From GCA-2697345 sp045565015 (lineage in GTDB: Bacteria; Pseudomonadota; Alphaproteobacteria; Rhodobacterales; Rhodobacteraceae): a stretch of DNA of 35,141 nucleotides. Where the stretch lies: contig JBJLGD010000025.1 in assembly GCA_045565015.1 (NCBI GenBank), positions 1 through 35,141 on the forward strand. The letters are read 5' to 3'. This document shows positions 17,159 to 24,705 of the stretch, one piece after another. The notes below the pieces were generated by a model that was not told the DNA's origin, ran no database searches, and saw only the letters and a list, made by a program, of their open reading frames with translations. Made by a program: the position numbers and the translations under genes. How positions within the stretch are numbered: the stretch's first letter is position 1; the number at the start of each line of letters is the position of its first letter.

Positions 17159-20100
17159 TTACATGTCTATTTCAACGATGCCGTTTTCTTCTAAGGCTCT
17201 GCTTTTACAAAGTATAATTTGGCCATGCCGTTGCTGTTTTGACAGAACGAAGTCACGATGTTCTACATCACCAGAGATTAATCCACACTTACAGACACCG
17301 CAGATACCATCTGAACATTTAATATCAATACCAAAACCATTCTCCTTTAAAATATCAGTAGCGGTTTTATTAGCAGGAATTAAAAATTCTTTTCCAGATT
17401 TAGTTAACCTTAAAGTGAAATCATAATCGACGTACTCGGGTTCTTCCGGGACCGAAAAATATTCTAAATAGATATTTTCTTCAGGTATATTATTACGCTT
17501 AGCCGCGTTAACAACCGAGTCCATATAACGTTCGGAACCACAGACGTAGATCTGCGAATTAGCTTCACAACTTGAAAAAATTTGGCACATATCAGCCCGA
17601 GTACCCTTATCAGACAAATGTAAATTCAAATTGTCACGCCACTGTACGGTTTCAAGATCCTTGAGATATCCCGCGTCAGACGTTCGACTAGCTGAGTAGT
17701 GTAGTACAAAATTCTTTCCTAAATCATCAAGGCGATGTGCAAAGGCAATCATCGGGGTAACCCCTATACCCCCGCCCATTAAGTAAGTCTTTTCACATTT
17801 TTCATTTAACTCAAAATGGTTTATTGGCTTAGAAATGAAAACTTTACGGCCCTCTGTAAAAATACGGTGCATCATTTTGGATCCACCACGCCCTCCCTCT
17901 TCTCGCAAAACGCCAATTTGATATTTAGATAAGTCTTTTGGATTTCCAGACATCGAATATTGCCGCAAAAATTCAGGGACGACTACGATATCTATATGCG
18001 CACCCGCTGTCCAACTCGGTAGCGGTAATCCATCTGGCCGCTGAAACTCATACTTTGTAATTAAGCTTGTCATATGCTCAACCTTACTGACAACTACCTG
18101 AATAACCGGGGCATCATTTGGAACCGTGTAAGAATGTATATGATCGGTTTCTCCTTTCTCAAGTTTAACTTTGTATTCTTCAGCAGTGATCATAGCCTGA
18201 TATGCTTCAATACCTGCTTCTCGGTCCATGGGATCTGGATATGGCCAAGGGTGAGGAGCAAGATTAGCGGGGTAAACAGCTAAAGTTTGATCTTCATATT
18301 TTAGGTCAAGGTCTCGCTGAAGCCCTCTACGATTGAGAGGATGTCTACTAGGGCGGTACCCACCATCTTCCTCCAGCTCGATATCCCACCACCACTTTTT
18401 AGTTTCATTCAAATCACCATTACCTACTATATCGTCTAATTTTGCCAAAGGTTTTGCAAGCTGAGGAATATTTGAAGCAGCCCATCTAAATGGAGCCTCA
18501 GAAAATAAACCTTCCAAGTTCCAAGGGCATGTTTTCATACAACGACCACACATTGCCCCACCCTCAGTGGTAATTCTATAGCTTGCACACTTTTGACTAT
18601 CCGATTTCCATATCTCATATCCGTTAAACATCAACTTTGGTCCAGCTGTTATAGCTCCTGATGGGCATTCTCGTGCACATTTATTACAATTTTCACAAAA
18701 ATTTTGTAAACCAAAGTCAATTGGCTTATCAAAAGCCAAGGGCATATCTGTAGTTACTACCCCTGATTTCAAACGTGGACCAAGATAAGGGTTTAAAATA
18801 ACTTCTCCAATTCTACTTACCTCTCCCAACCCCGAAAGTAATAACAGGGGTGGTTGTAAAACTTCTCCATCCATCACAGTATGTGACTTTGCTTTAAACC
18901 CCAGATTACGAATTTGTTGCGCAATCACGCCGCCTAATAATGAAAACCTAAGATATGCCCTCATAGACTGTGCAACCGAAATCCAATCGTCTCCTGATGC
19001 TCCTTCCATAGTCTCGTACCCTTGATCAATTATCATTGAAATCGCTTTGTCATGCGGAGGCTCAATGGGTACCCCTGTTGCATCATGACTATACCAAGTC
19101 CAGTCTGGACAGCGTGAAATGCCTACGGCGTCGACTCCTAAAAAATAAGATGCAGCTTTGATATTCTCTGAGTTTCGCTTCGAATCTAATGGTCGAGATC
19201 CTGTAGAGTTTTCCTCTCCATCTTGAAGGAGTACAAATGCTCCTAATGCACGTCGTTGCGCAGACGAAGGCGCTGATTTCCGAACGTAGTAACCGCCTTT
19301 TGTCCCATTTTGATTAACTTTTCCCATATCACCAAATTGCGCCCTGGCAAAAAGGTCACCTCTCTTGGGAACTCGTGCAACTCTTGCCTCATCAATAAAA
19401 GTCGTTGGACTTTCAACTCTTTTCAGCCGCTCAAATGGGTGCGCTCCATCGACAAATCTTCTCTTTGCGTAGGGATCACGATTTATCACATTCTTTGTAA
19501 ACCCTTTTCCCAACCACCATGCCGGGCCCTTGGTCTTAAACCAAGGTTGCTCTTTAGGTGGAGCGAGTGCTTTGTCAATTTTTAGATCAAAAGAACAAGT
19601 GACCGCAGAAAGACCAAAGCTATTCCCAATATATGGGGCCACTAATTCTCCCTTATGATCCCAGATTAATCCCGCTGCGATAGCCAATTGGTTCAGTTCC
19701 ACATCGGAAGCGGACATTGAATGCGATTTGGCATCATAACCAAGCAACCGAATATAATTTGCAATTACTGTAGCTGTTTCGTTAGCACGTAGACCAGCGC
19801 GATGTTTAAGCGCATCTTTCAACCATTCGGTTCCAGGTTCACCAGGGTTTATTTCCCGAGGGTTTTCATACAGAAATACGACCGCATGCGTATGCCCATT
19901 AATCGTGGTGGGTGGCGCTTCCATAGACTCTTTTAAGTCTGCCATTATTACATCAATTCCTGCAGCCAGTGTTTTTGTTTGGCGCGTACGCAATGCCTCC
20001 GCTAAATGCTCTATATCAGGATTCGCTATTGGAGTTTTTAAAAGAGATGTTTCTGGTAATTTACAAATCCCGACAATCGAAGCATCTGAAAAATAACCGA

Positions 20101-20365
20101 AAGACTTTAAATGATCAGCTCTATCTTTGGGGTCATTAGGAATTTCTGCAACCGCTTTATTAACCATACCGTCACGAATAGCATCCAACATTGCTTGATA
20201 TTCACGCATTGCGTTCACGATATTTTCTGGAGCTTCAGGTCTTCTAAAGGATAGTTTGCCAATTGGAGTTGTTCCAGAAATATCAGGCATATCTCCCCTA
20301 AGTAACCTTTCAACAGGATACGGCCCCATGGATACAGGTCTTTTTTTACTTGAAAAAAAACGCAT
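17159..20365 (-). CDS. rdhA: Self-sufficient catabolic reductive dehalogenase (BhbA-like RdhA fused to flavin/2Fe-2S reductase)
   Basis: This 1068-residue protein would replace a halogen on an aromatic ring with hydrogen, using cobalamin and NAD(P)H. Residues 1-290 are a degenerate copy of the B12-binding core without clusters. Residues 400-620 are the active copy and end with two 4Fe-4S motifs: C557/C560/C563/C567P and C593/C606/C609/C613P. Residues 750-975 are a phthalate-dioxygenase-reductase-like module: RQYSMSG (801-807, flavin), GGGIGVTPM (864-872, NAD(P)H) and VCGSERYM. The C-terminus has a plant-type 2Fe-2S site (C1017, C1022, C1025, C1053). There is no Tat signal and no RdhB anchor, so it is cytoplasmic and non-respiratory like Comamonas BhbA and Nitratireductor RdhA. 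The ATG is preceded by GAGG. Two identical operators lie upstream. Confidence 0.9.
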   Translation of the reverse strand: MRFFSSKKRPVSMGPYPVERLLRGDMPDISGTTPIGKLSFRRPEAPENIVNAMREYQAMLDAIRDGMVNKAVAEIPNDPKDRADHLKSFGYFSDASIVGICKLPETSLLKTPIANPDIEHLAEALRTRQTKTLAAGIDVIMADLKESMEAPPTTINGHTHAVVFLYENPREINPGEPGTEWLKDALKHRAGLRANETATVIANYIRLLGYDAKSHSMSASDVELNQLAIAAGLIWDHKGELVAPYIGNSFGLSAVTCSFDLKIDKALAPPKEQPWFKTKGPAWWLGKGFTKNVINRDPYAKRRFVDGAHPFERLKRVESPTTFIDEARVARVPKRGDLFARAQFGDMGKVNQNGTKGGYYVRKSAPSSAQRRALGAFVLLQDGEENSTGSRPLDSKRNSENIKAASYFLGVDAVGISRCPDWTWYSHDATGVPIEPPHDKAISMIIDQGYETMEGASGDDWISVAQSMRAYLRFSLLGGVIAQQIRNLGFKAKSHTVMDGEVLQPPLLLLSGLGEVSRIGEVILNPYLGPRLKSGVVTTDMPLAFDKPIDFGLQNFCENCNKCARECPSGAITAGPKLMFNGYEIWKSDSQKCASYRITTEGGAMCGRCMKTCPWNLEGLFSEAPFRWAASNIPQLAKPLAKLDDIVGNGDLNETKKWWWDIELEEDGGYRPSRHPLNRRGLQRDLDLKYEDQTLAVYPANLAPHPWPYPDPMDREAGIEAYQAMITAEEYKVKLEKGETDHIHSYTVPNDAPVIQVVVSKVEHMTSLITKYEFQRPDGLPLPSWTAGAHIDIVVVPEFLRQYSMSGNPKDLSKYQIGVLREEGGRGGSKMMHRIFTEGRKVFISKPINHFELNEKCEKTYLMGGGIGVTPMIAFAHRLDDLGKNFVLHYSASRTSDAGYLKDLETVQWRDNLNLHLSDKGTRADMCQIFSSCEANSQIYVCGSERYMDSVVNAAKRNNIPEENIYLEYFSVPEEPEYVDYDFTLRLTKSGKEFLIPANKTATDILKENGFGIDIKCSDGICGVCKCGLISGDVEHRDFVLSKQQRHGQIILCKSRALEENGIVEIDM

Positions 20366-20439
20366 TCTTTTACCTCAATCCATTTTCGTCCTGATTACAG
20401 TATGATAATTTTTCAATGTTAGCCCCATATTATTTTTTT

Positions 20440-20479
20440 TGTGATCACATTTTTTAACTATATTTTATTTGTGATCACA
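20440..20479. promoter_or_regulatory. Paired operator: TGTGATCACA twice, 30 bp centre to centre
   Basis: The perfect 10-bp palindrome TGTGATCACA occurs at 20440-20449 and 20470-20479, both after a T-rich tract. It sits 75-115 nt upstream of the dehalogenase ATG, in the gap between it and the MFS gene. On the minus strand a possible -10 box TATACT (plus 20479-20484) touches the distal copy, as expected for a repressor or class-II activator site. The half-site TGTGA resembles CRP/FNR and some GntR sites; which protein binds is unknown. Confidence 0.65.
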
Positions 20480-20549
20480 GTATAAGAAATTTATTGTTAA
20501 TATATTAAGAATGTACCTTAACTAAAGGAATGAATGTTTCAACTCCTAA

Positions 20550-21719
20550 TCAAAGAGGCTTTTGAAAAAGCGAAATAAGCGCTCCAAGTAATAATATAGC
20601 AGATGATAACAATAAACTTACTCCAATATTTCCATAATAATCACCAACAAGACCAGCACCGTAGGGTCCAATTGTCTGCGCAACTGCAAACACGACGGTA
20701 AACAAACTTAATACTCGTCCCCAATAAATCGGGGGTAGGTTTTGTCGTGTAAAATTGGCAATGGCCCCCGGAGCCATAAAAACAGAGCTCCCAAAAATTA
20801 ACGCTGATAAAATTAAAGCCCAACCGCTCGTAAACACTACTGGAAGAGCAGTACCAATGGCTATACAAATAAGGATGAGCGCCAACGGTAATCCAGAAGT
20901 GTAACGTGTTAGAATTGGTTGCCAAATAAAAGGTGACAAACATATACAAAGTCCAAGAAGCATCCAAATCATTGACATAAAACCGGCTGTGGAAAGATTT
21001 TCTGTCATCCATGCAGAAAGGAAAGTGAGATAAACTATATAACCCAGCCCAAACCCTGCATATCCAATAAGCTCGAACAAAATTGGTCTTAAAGGTAGCG
21101 AAGTAATCTTTGATTTTGATTCATGTAAAAACCTCGCTTCAAATGCAGCCCAAACACCCAGGGGCAATATCAACGTACTTAAAATGCCTATTATTATCCA
21201 TCCGACAGGCCAAGAACTTGGTCCATAGGTATCTAGCATTAATGGTAAAACTGCACCCGCAAGAACAATCCCAAGCCCTCCACCAGACCCAAATAATAGT
21301 GCTATAGCTAAGGCATTCTTTCGAGCGTCGTCACCAAAAAGGCTAGCGGTCAAAACTCCTGCAGTCGAAAACGACATTGCTCCAAAAATACCAACCAGAG
21401 TTCGCCACAATGTTTGCCACCAAAGTTCAGAATTTAAGCCAGTTGCTAAAAGACCTAGAGTCGTTGATAGCAGCCCAAATGCGAAGAGGTGGGAAGGAGA
21501 TATTTTTCTAATAGAAATCATTGTAAAAACAGCGCCTCCAATGTAGCCAAAAGCATTTGCTGTGTTCAGCCAGCCAGCCTGAGCGTAATTCCAACCCATT
21601 TCTGACTGCATCGAAGGTAACAACAACCCATAGGCAAATCGTGCAAATCCATTTGTAACAGTTACACCCAAAGCTAACCCCAAAAGGACCAACCAAGGTC
21701 GAGCTACAATAGTATTCAT
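20550..21719 (-). CDS. MFS transporter, YbfB/YjiJ family
   Basis: A 389-residue, about 12-segment permease. The N-terminal stretch GFARFAYGLLLPSMQSEMGW followed by NTANAFGYIGG is characteristic of the YbfB/YjiJ (MFS_4) group. The substrate is unknown in the family. It lies upstream of the dehalogenase on the same strand with a 184-nt gap holding the paired operators, so it may bring in the halogenated acid, although the dehalogenase probably has its own promoter. GGAGG lies 10 nt before the ATG. It is divergent from the cupin gene. Confidence 0.88.
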   Translation of the reverse strand: MNTIVARPWLVLLGLALGVTVTNGFARFAYGLLLPSMQSEMGWNYAQAGWLNTANAFGYIGGAVFTMISIRKISPSHLFAFGLLSTTLGLLATGLNSELWWQTLWRTLVGIFGAMSFSTAGVLTASLFGDDARKNALAIALLFGSGGGLGIVLAGAVLPLMLDTYGPSSWPVGWIIIGILSTLILPLGVWAAFEARFLHESKSKITSLPLRPILFELIGYAGFGLGYIVYLTFLSAWMTENLSTAGFMSMIWMLLGLCICLSPFIWQPILTRYTSGLPLALILICIAIGTALPVVFTSGWALILSALIFGSSVFMAPGAIANFTRQNLPPIYWGRVLSLFTVVFAVAQTIGPYGAGLVGDYYGNIGVSLLLSSAILLLGALISLFQKPL

Positions 21720-21950
21720 TTAGATCTATCCTCCAACAGTAGCAAAAGTGCATATAAATTTTTCAAAGACAACCATGTAAAGTCAAATATAGTAGAGGAC
21801 ATTTCAAATTTTTCACTTTTTGTCAGACAAGCTTTCATTAAAATATGAAAATTTAGGATTTTAATACCTTGCACTGCGCTCACAGTTTAATAATGTAAAT
21901 TCATTAATATGCTACTTAATCTGACAAACCAATTAAACTGGAGAAAACCT

Positions 21951-22358
21951 ATGGACATAATTAGATCAGGATCACGGCCTACAAAGAAAGCGTCCTCAGA
22001 CTGGTTTTCTGGAACAGTCTGGCAAGATCCTCTAATAGAAGCGCCTGAACCCGCCAGAGTGCGCGCTGTTGCTGTAACCTTTGAGCCTAGTTCACGAACT
22101 GCTTGGCATACTCACCCACTTGGTCAAACCTTATATGTTCGCTCAGGCAAAGGCCTTATTGGATTAAGGGGTCAAAAACCAAATATAATAAACGCGGGCG
22201 ATACAATTTGGATTCCACCGGGTGAAGAACATTGGCATGGGGCAACTACTACTAACATTATGACACATATTGCAATCCAAGAAGCCTTGAATGGACAAGT
22301 CGCTGATTGGTTAGAAAAAGTCACCGATGACGATTACCTAATAACTCCAATGGTATAG
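21951..22358 (+). CDS. Cupin-type hydroxynitrile-lyase-like metalloprotein
   Basis: A 135-residue single-domain cupin. I chose the ATG at 21951 because TGGAGA lies 7 nt upstream and it gives a family-like N-terminus (MDIIRSGSR...DWFSGTV); an in-frame ATG at 21909 is probably not used. Metal ligands are H53, H55, Q59 and H94 (TAWHTHPLGQTL, GEEHWHG), with H106 in MTHIAIQE. From memory these match in position the Mn-binding and catalytic residues of the Granulicella cupin hydroxynitrile lyase. The physiological role of the family is unclear; members often sit with carboxymuconolactone-decarboxylase-like or oxidoreductase genes. It is divergent from the MFS gene next to the dehalogenase and could act on an aldehyde or cyanohydrin-like intermediate. 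Confidence 0.85.
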   Translation: MDIIRSGSRPTKKASSDWFSGTVWQDPLIEAPEPARVRAVAVTFEPSSRTAWHTHPLGQTLYVRSGKGLIGLRGQKPNIINAGDTIWIPPGEEHWHGATTTNIMTHIAIQEALNGQVADWLEKVTDDDYLITPMV

Positions 22359-22463
22359 ATTAGTTGACTAATAAAAAAATAGCTGATGGATCAATATAAA
22401 AATAATTTAAGTATTCTATACCCACAACGAACTAATGGTAAAACTAACTGTCATTAAACTATT

Positions 22464-22484
22464 TTGCCTCACTACTTGGGGCAA
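22464..22484. terminator. Candidate bidirectional terminator hairpin
   Basis: TTGCCTC at 22464-22470 pairs with GGGGCAA at 22478-22484 (seven pairs, one G-U) around a 7-nt loop. It lies between the convergent cupin and LysR genes. T-rich sequence near 22499-22506 and A/T sequence on the other side are consistent with, but do not prove, termination. Confidence 0.4.
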
Positions 22485-22504
22485 CAAACCCAAAAGGCTT
22501 TTTA

Positions 22505-23614
22505 TTATCCGTTTAATACCATTTCTAAAAGAGCTTTAGCTGCAGCTTGCTCAGCATTTTGTTTTGAAGTAGATGACGCTATCGCAGTCTCACCGGACTC
22601 TATACGGACTTCAATTGTAAACAGAGGTCCATGATCAGGTCCACTTCTAGAAAGCTCCGTATAGATTGGAGTACCATATTTCAAAGATTGCGCCCATTCT
22701 TGAAGAGCTGTTTTTGTATCCCTTGTATCTTCCAACAACTCCAAAAGCATTTGAGTTTTTGTTTTTTTGAGTTTTTCATATGGACAGATTGCGACATAGG
22801 AATATTTCATCGGAAGGCTAACGTCGGAGGGAAGGATCAGACGTCCTTCGTTGATATCATCTCGCAACAAAACCTTAGGGGCTAAAGCAATCCCAAGCCC
22901 ACGCCTCGCAGCTGCGATCACAAGGGACGTATCGTTGAAAGAAATCGTTGATTCATCTCCGAGGCCTTTGGGGCTTTTGGTTGACGTAAACCAATCATCC
23001 CAAGTTGGCTCAGATGCATAGGCCGGGCCCCACCGATTTTGCAAAAAGTACTTTGCCGGGACGGCGTCAAATGTCCCATCATCACTGCCATAGCGATCCC
23101 AAAATGCTGGGCTGCATGTTGGCGTGGCAACATCGGTAAAAATCTTGGTTTGATAGTATTCTTTATAGTGTCTCGCATCATAGGTCAGCCGTAGATCGAC
23201 GGCGCCTTGTTCAAATTCAATCGGATCGCTTTCAACCCTAATATCAAGCGAAACACCCAGCGCCTCTGTCAACTGCTGTAATTTTGGCAGCAGCCACAAC
23301 TCTGATAAACCTGGCATTACACTAATCACGAAATAACTGGGTTTACGGCTTTTATTTAACTTCTCAGCTGTACGAGACAATTCCTGCAAAGCCGCCGCAA
23401 CATCAAGATAGATCGTCTCGCCTGCGTCGGTTAGAGAAATCTTATTGCCAAGCCTCAAGAAAAGTTTTTTGCCGTAATAGGATTCAAGGTTCTTCACTTG
23501 CAGGCTGACCGCCGCCGAACTCACCCCAAGCTCTTTGCCCGCTAAAACAAATCCACCACATCTTGCGGCACATTCAAAGGATCGCAATGCGTTCAGGGGT
23601 AAATGTTCAGGCAT
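22505..23614 (-). CDS. LysR-type regulator with a C-terminal RNase III-like double-stranded-RNA-binding domain
   Basis: This 369-residue protein has three parts. Residues 1-65 are a GcvA-like winged HTH (LNALRSFECAARCGGFVLAG, SSAAVSLQVKNLE). Residues 90-295 are a LysR effector domain ending with AICPYEKLKKTK and a final helix. Residues 299-368 are a dsRBD: TKTALQEWAQ (helix 1), PIYTELSRSGPDHGP, FTIEVRI, then TSKQNAEQAAAKALLE (helix 2). The tail reads like an alphaproteobacterial RNase III C-terminus, but there is no nuclease domain. Ordinary LysR proteins end near residue 300. GGAG precedes the ATG. It is divergent from the ABC importer, which it probably controls. The HTH and effector part is G+C-richer than its neighbours. 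Confidence 0.9.
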   Translation of the reverse strand: MPEHLPLNALRSFECAARCGGFVLAGKELGVSSAAVSLQVKNLESYYGKKLFLRLGNKISLTDAGETIYLDVAAALQELSRTAEKLNKSRKPSYFVISVMPGLSELWLLPKLQQLTEALGVSLDIRVESDPIEFEQGAVDLRLTYDARHYKEYYQTKIFTDVATPTCSPAFWDRYGSDDGTFDAVPAKYFLQNRWGPAYASEPTWDDWFTSTKSPKGLGDESTISFNDTSLVIAAARRGLGIALAPKVLLRDDINEGRLILPSDVSLPMKYSYVAICPYEKLKKTKTQMLLELLEDTRDTKTALQEWAQSLKYGTPIYTELSRSGPDHGPLFTIEVRIESGETAIASSTSKQNAEQAAAKALLEMVLNG

Positions 23615-23690
23615 TCAGACTCCATTTTTTCTTATGATACCCCAATAATTATTCTAGTTGCTACATGTTTTTTATCGAATATTATCTTGG

Positions 23691-23696
23691 TATAAT
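23691..23696 (+). promoter_or_regulatory. Candidate -10 box within a LysR-like dyad, importer promoter
   Basis: TATAAT at 23691-23696 sits in the gap between the LysR gene and the binding-protein gene. It overlaps the dyad ATTAT-N6-ATAAT, which can be read as a T-N11-A LysR box. No convincing -35 is visible at 17 nt, as is common for activator-dependent promoters. Confidence 0.35.
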
Positions 23697-23754
23697 AAAT
23701 AGGCATACAATAACCGGCTATGGCGAATCAAGCCACAAGCTTAAATTGCAACTA

Positions 23755-23774
23755 TTAGCTTTTTAGAAAGCTAA
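23755..23774 (+). promoter_or_regulatory. 5'-UTR hairpin before the binding-protein gene
   Basis: TTAGCTTT pairs perfectly with AAAGCTAA around a TTAG loop, followed by TTTT and then the ribosome site AGGGGGA. It ends about 18 nt before the ATG at 23793, so it could affect translation or act as a weak attenuator. The stem is AT-rich. Confidence 0.4.
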
Positions 23775-23792
23775 TTTTAAAAGGGGGATAAA

Positions 23793-24629
23793 ATGAAAGC
23801 TCTAACTTTTCTTAAAGTAATATTAGTAACCGCAATAACTTTTGTAACATTTGGCGTAAACGCTGAGACAACACTTGAAAAAATAAAAAGGACTGGAAAA
23901 GTCACAGTCGGAACAGAAGCAGCATTTCCACCGTTTGAATTTGTTGAGAATGGAAAAATCGTTGGCTATGGAAAAGATATATTAGACTATATCATTGCCG
24001 ATTTAGGTGTGGAGCTAGTTCAATTGGATCTACCATGGCAGGGAATTCTTCCTGGTGTTTTGGCTGGAAAGTTTGACTTTGTAGCTACAACAGTAAGTGT
24101 AAGACCGAAACGCGCAAAAACCTATGCTTTTACCGTCCCAATAGCTGAAGGCACAAGCTGGCTTATGAAACGAAAAGGCGATACTAGTATAACGACAGTC
24201 GACGATGTGGCTGGTAAAATAGTCAGTGCGCAACTGTCCTCAGGTGGACAAGCAGCAGCAGAAGATTTTGAAAAAGACATGCAGGCGCGAGGTGTTGGCT
24301 CTTTTGGTGAGTTGAAACTCTTTACAGCATATCCAGAATTATTTATGGCAGTTGCTAATGGCACAGCCGATGTTGTTGCTGGTCCTCTACCAACTCTTGC
24401 TGTAGCGTCAAAAAAATCTGAAGGAACCTTTGAGCTAGTAGGCCCTATCAGAGACCCAAGTTATATGGGTTGGGTAACCCGTCCAGAAGATACTGACTTA
24501 AGAGATTACATAAGTTCTATTATCCTTGAGATGCGGGACAATGGTAAGCTTTATGAGAGTCAAGACAAATGGTTTGGATTTAAGATGCCTATACCGAGCG
24601 AGGGATATTTACCCGAAGGCGCTCTCTAA
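23793..24629 (+). CDS. Periplasmic solute-binding protein, polar amino acid ABC importer (family 3)
   Basis: A 278-residue protein with a signal peptide (MKALTFLKVILVTAITFVTF, probable cleavage after A24 in VNA-ET). The mature part begins LEKIKRTGKVTVGTEAAFPPFEF and continues GYGKDILDYI, the family-3 binding-protein signature also seen in arginine, lysine, histidine and glutamine receptors. It captures ligand in the periplasm and delivers it to the permeases encoded next. Linkage to a ureohydrolase gene suggests a basic or guanidino ligand, which is inference. It is the first gene of the operon and divergent from the LysR-dsRBD regulator, with a strong Shine-Dalgarno AGGGGGA. Confidence 0.92.
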   Translation: MKALTFLKVILVTAITFVTFGVNAETTLEKIKRTGKVTVGTEAAFPPFEFVENGKIVGYGKDILDYIIADLGVELVQLDLPWQGILPGVLAGKFDFVATTVSVRPKRAKTYAFTVPIAEGTSWLMKRKGDTSITTVDDVAGKIVSAQLSSGGQAAAEDFEKDMQARGVGSFGELKLFTAYPELFMAVANGTADVVAGPLPTLAVASKKSEGTFELVGPIRDPSYMGWVTRPEDTDLRDYISSIILEMRDNGKLYESQDKWFGFKMPIPSEGYLPEGAL

Positions 24630-24648
24630 TAAAAAGATTAGAACAAAT

Positions 24649-24680
24649 GTTATTGCCTGGGAATAGTTCCGGGCAATAAC
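24649..24680 (+). ncRNA. Stable intercistronic hairpin between binding-protein and permease genes
   Basis: GTTATTGCC at 24649-24657 pairs with GGCAATAAC at 24672-24680. Pairing can extend inward through TGGGA and TTCCG with one or two wobbles, leaving an ATAG loop, so the stem is roughly 14 bp. No U-run follows, so it is unlikely to be a full terminator. Hairpins in this place often stabilise the upstream binding-protein message, giving more receptor than permease. Confidence 0.6.
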
Positions 24681-24705
24681 AAAACTGCGAAATAAGGAAA
24701 ATTAG

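Noticed and set aside
17159..20365. Respiratory reductive dehalogenase or epoxyqueuosine reductase QueG
   Set aside because: There is no Tat signal or RdhB anchor gene, and the fused flavin/2Fe-2S reductase plus duplicated core and 1068-residue length do not fit either group.
22505..22720. The dsRBD segment as a separate rnc fragment
   Set aside because: It is in frame with LysR with no stop or credible start of its own, and no RNase III nuclease domain is nearby.
23700..23790. A guanidine riboswitch before the importer
   Set aside because: The linkage to ureohydrolase made this tempting, but I see no ACGR-loop hairpin pair (class II) or other recognisable guanidine-aptamer core. The hairpin present is a simple AT-rich stem.
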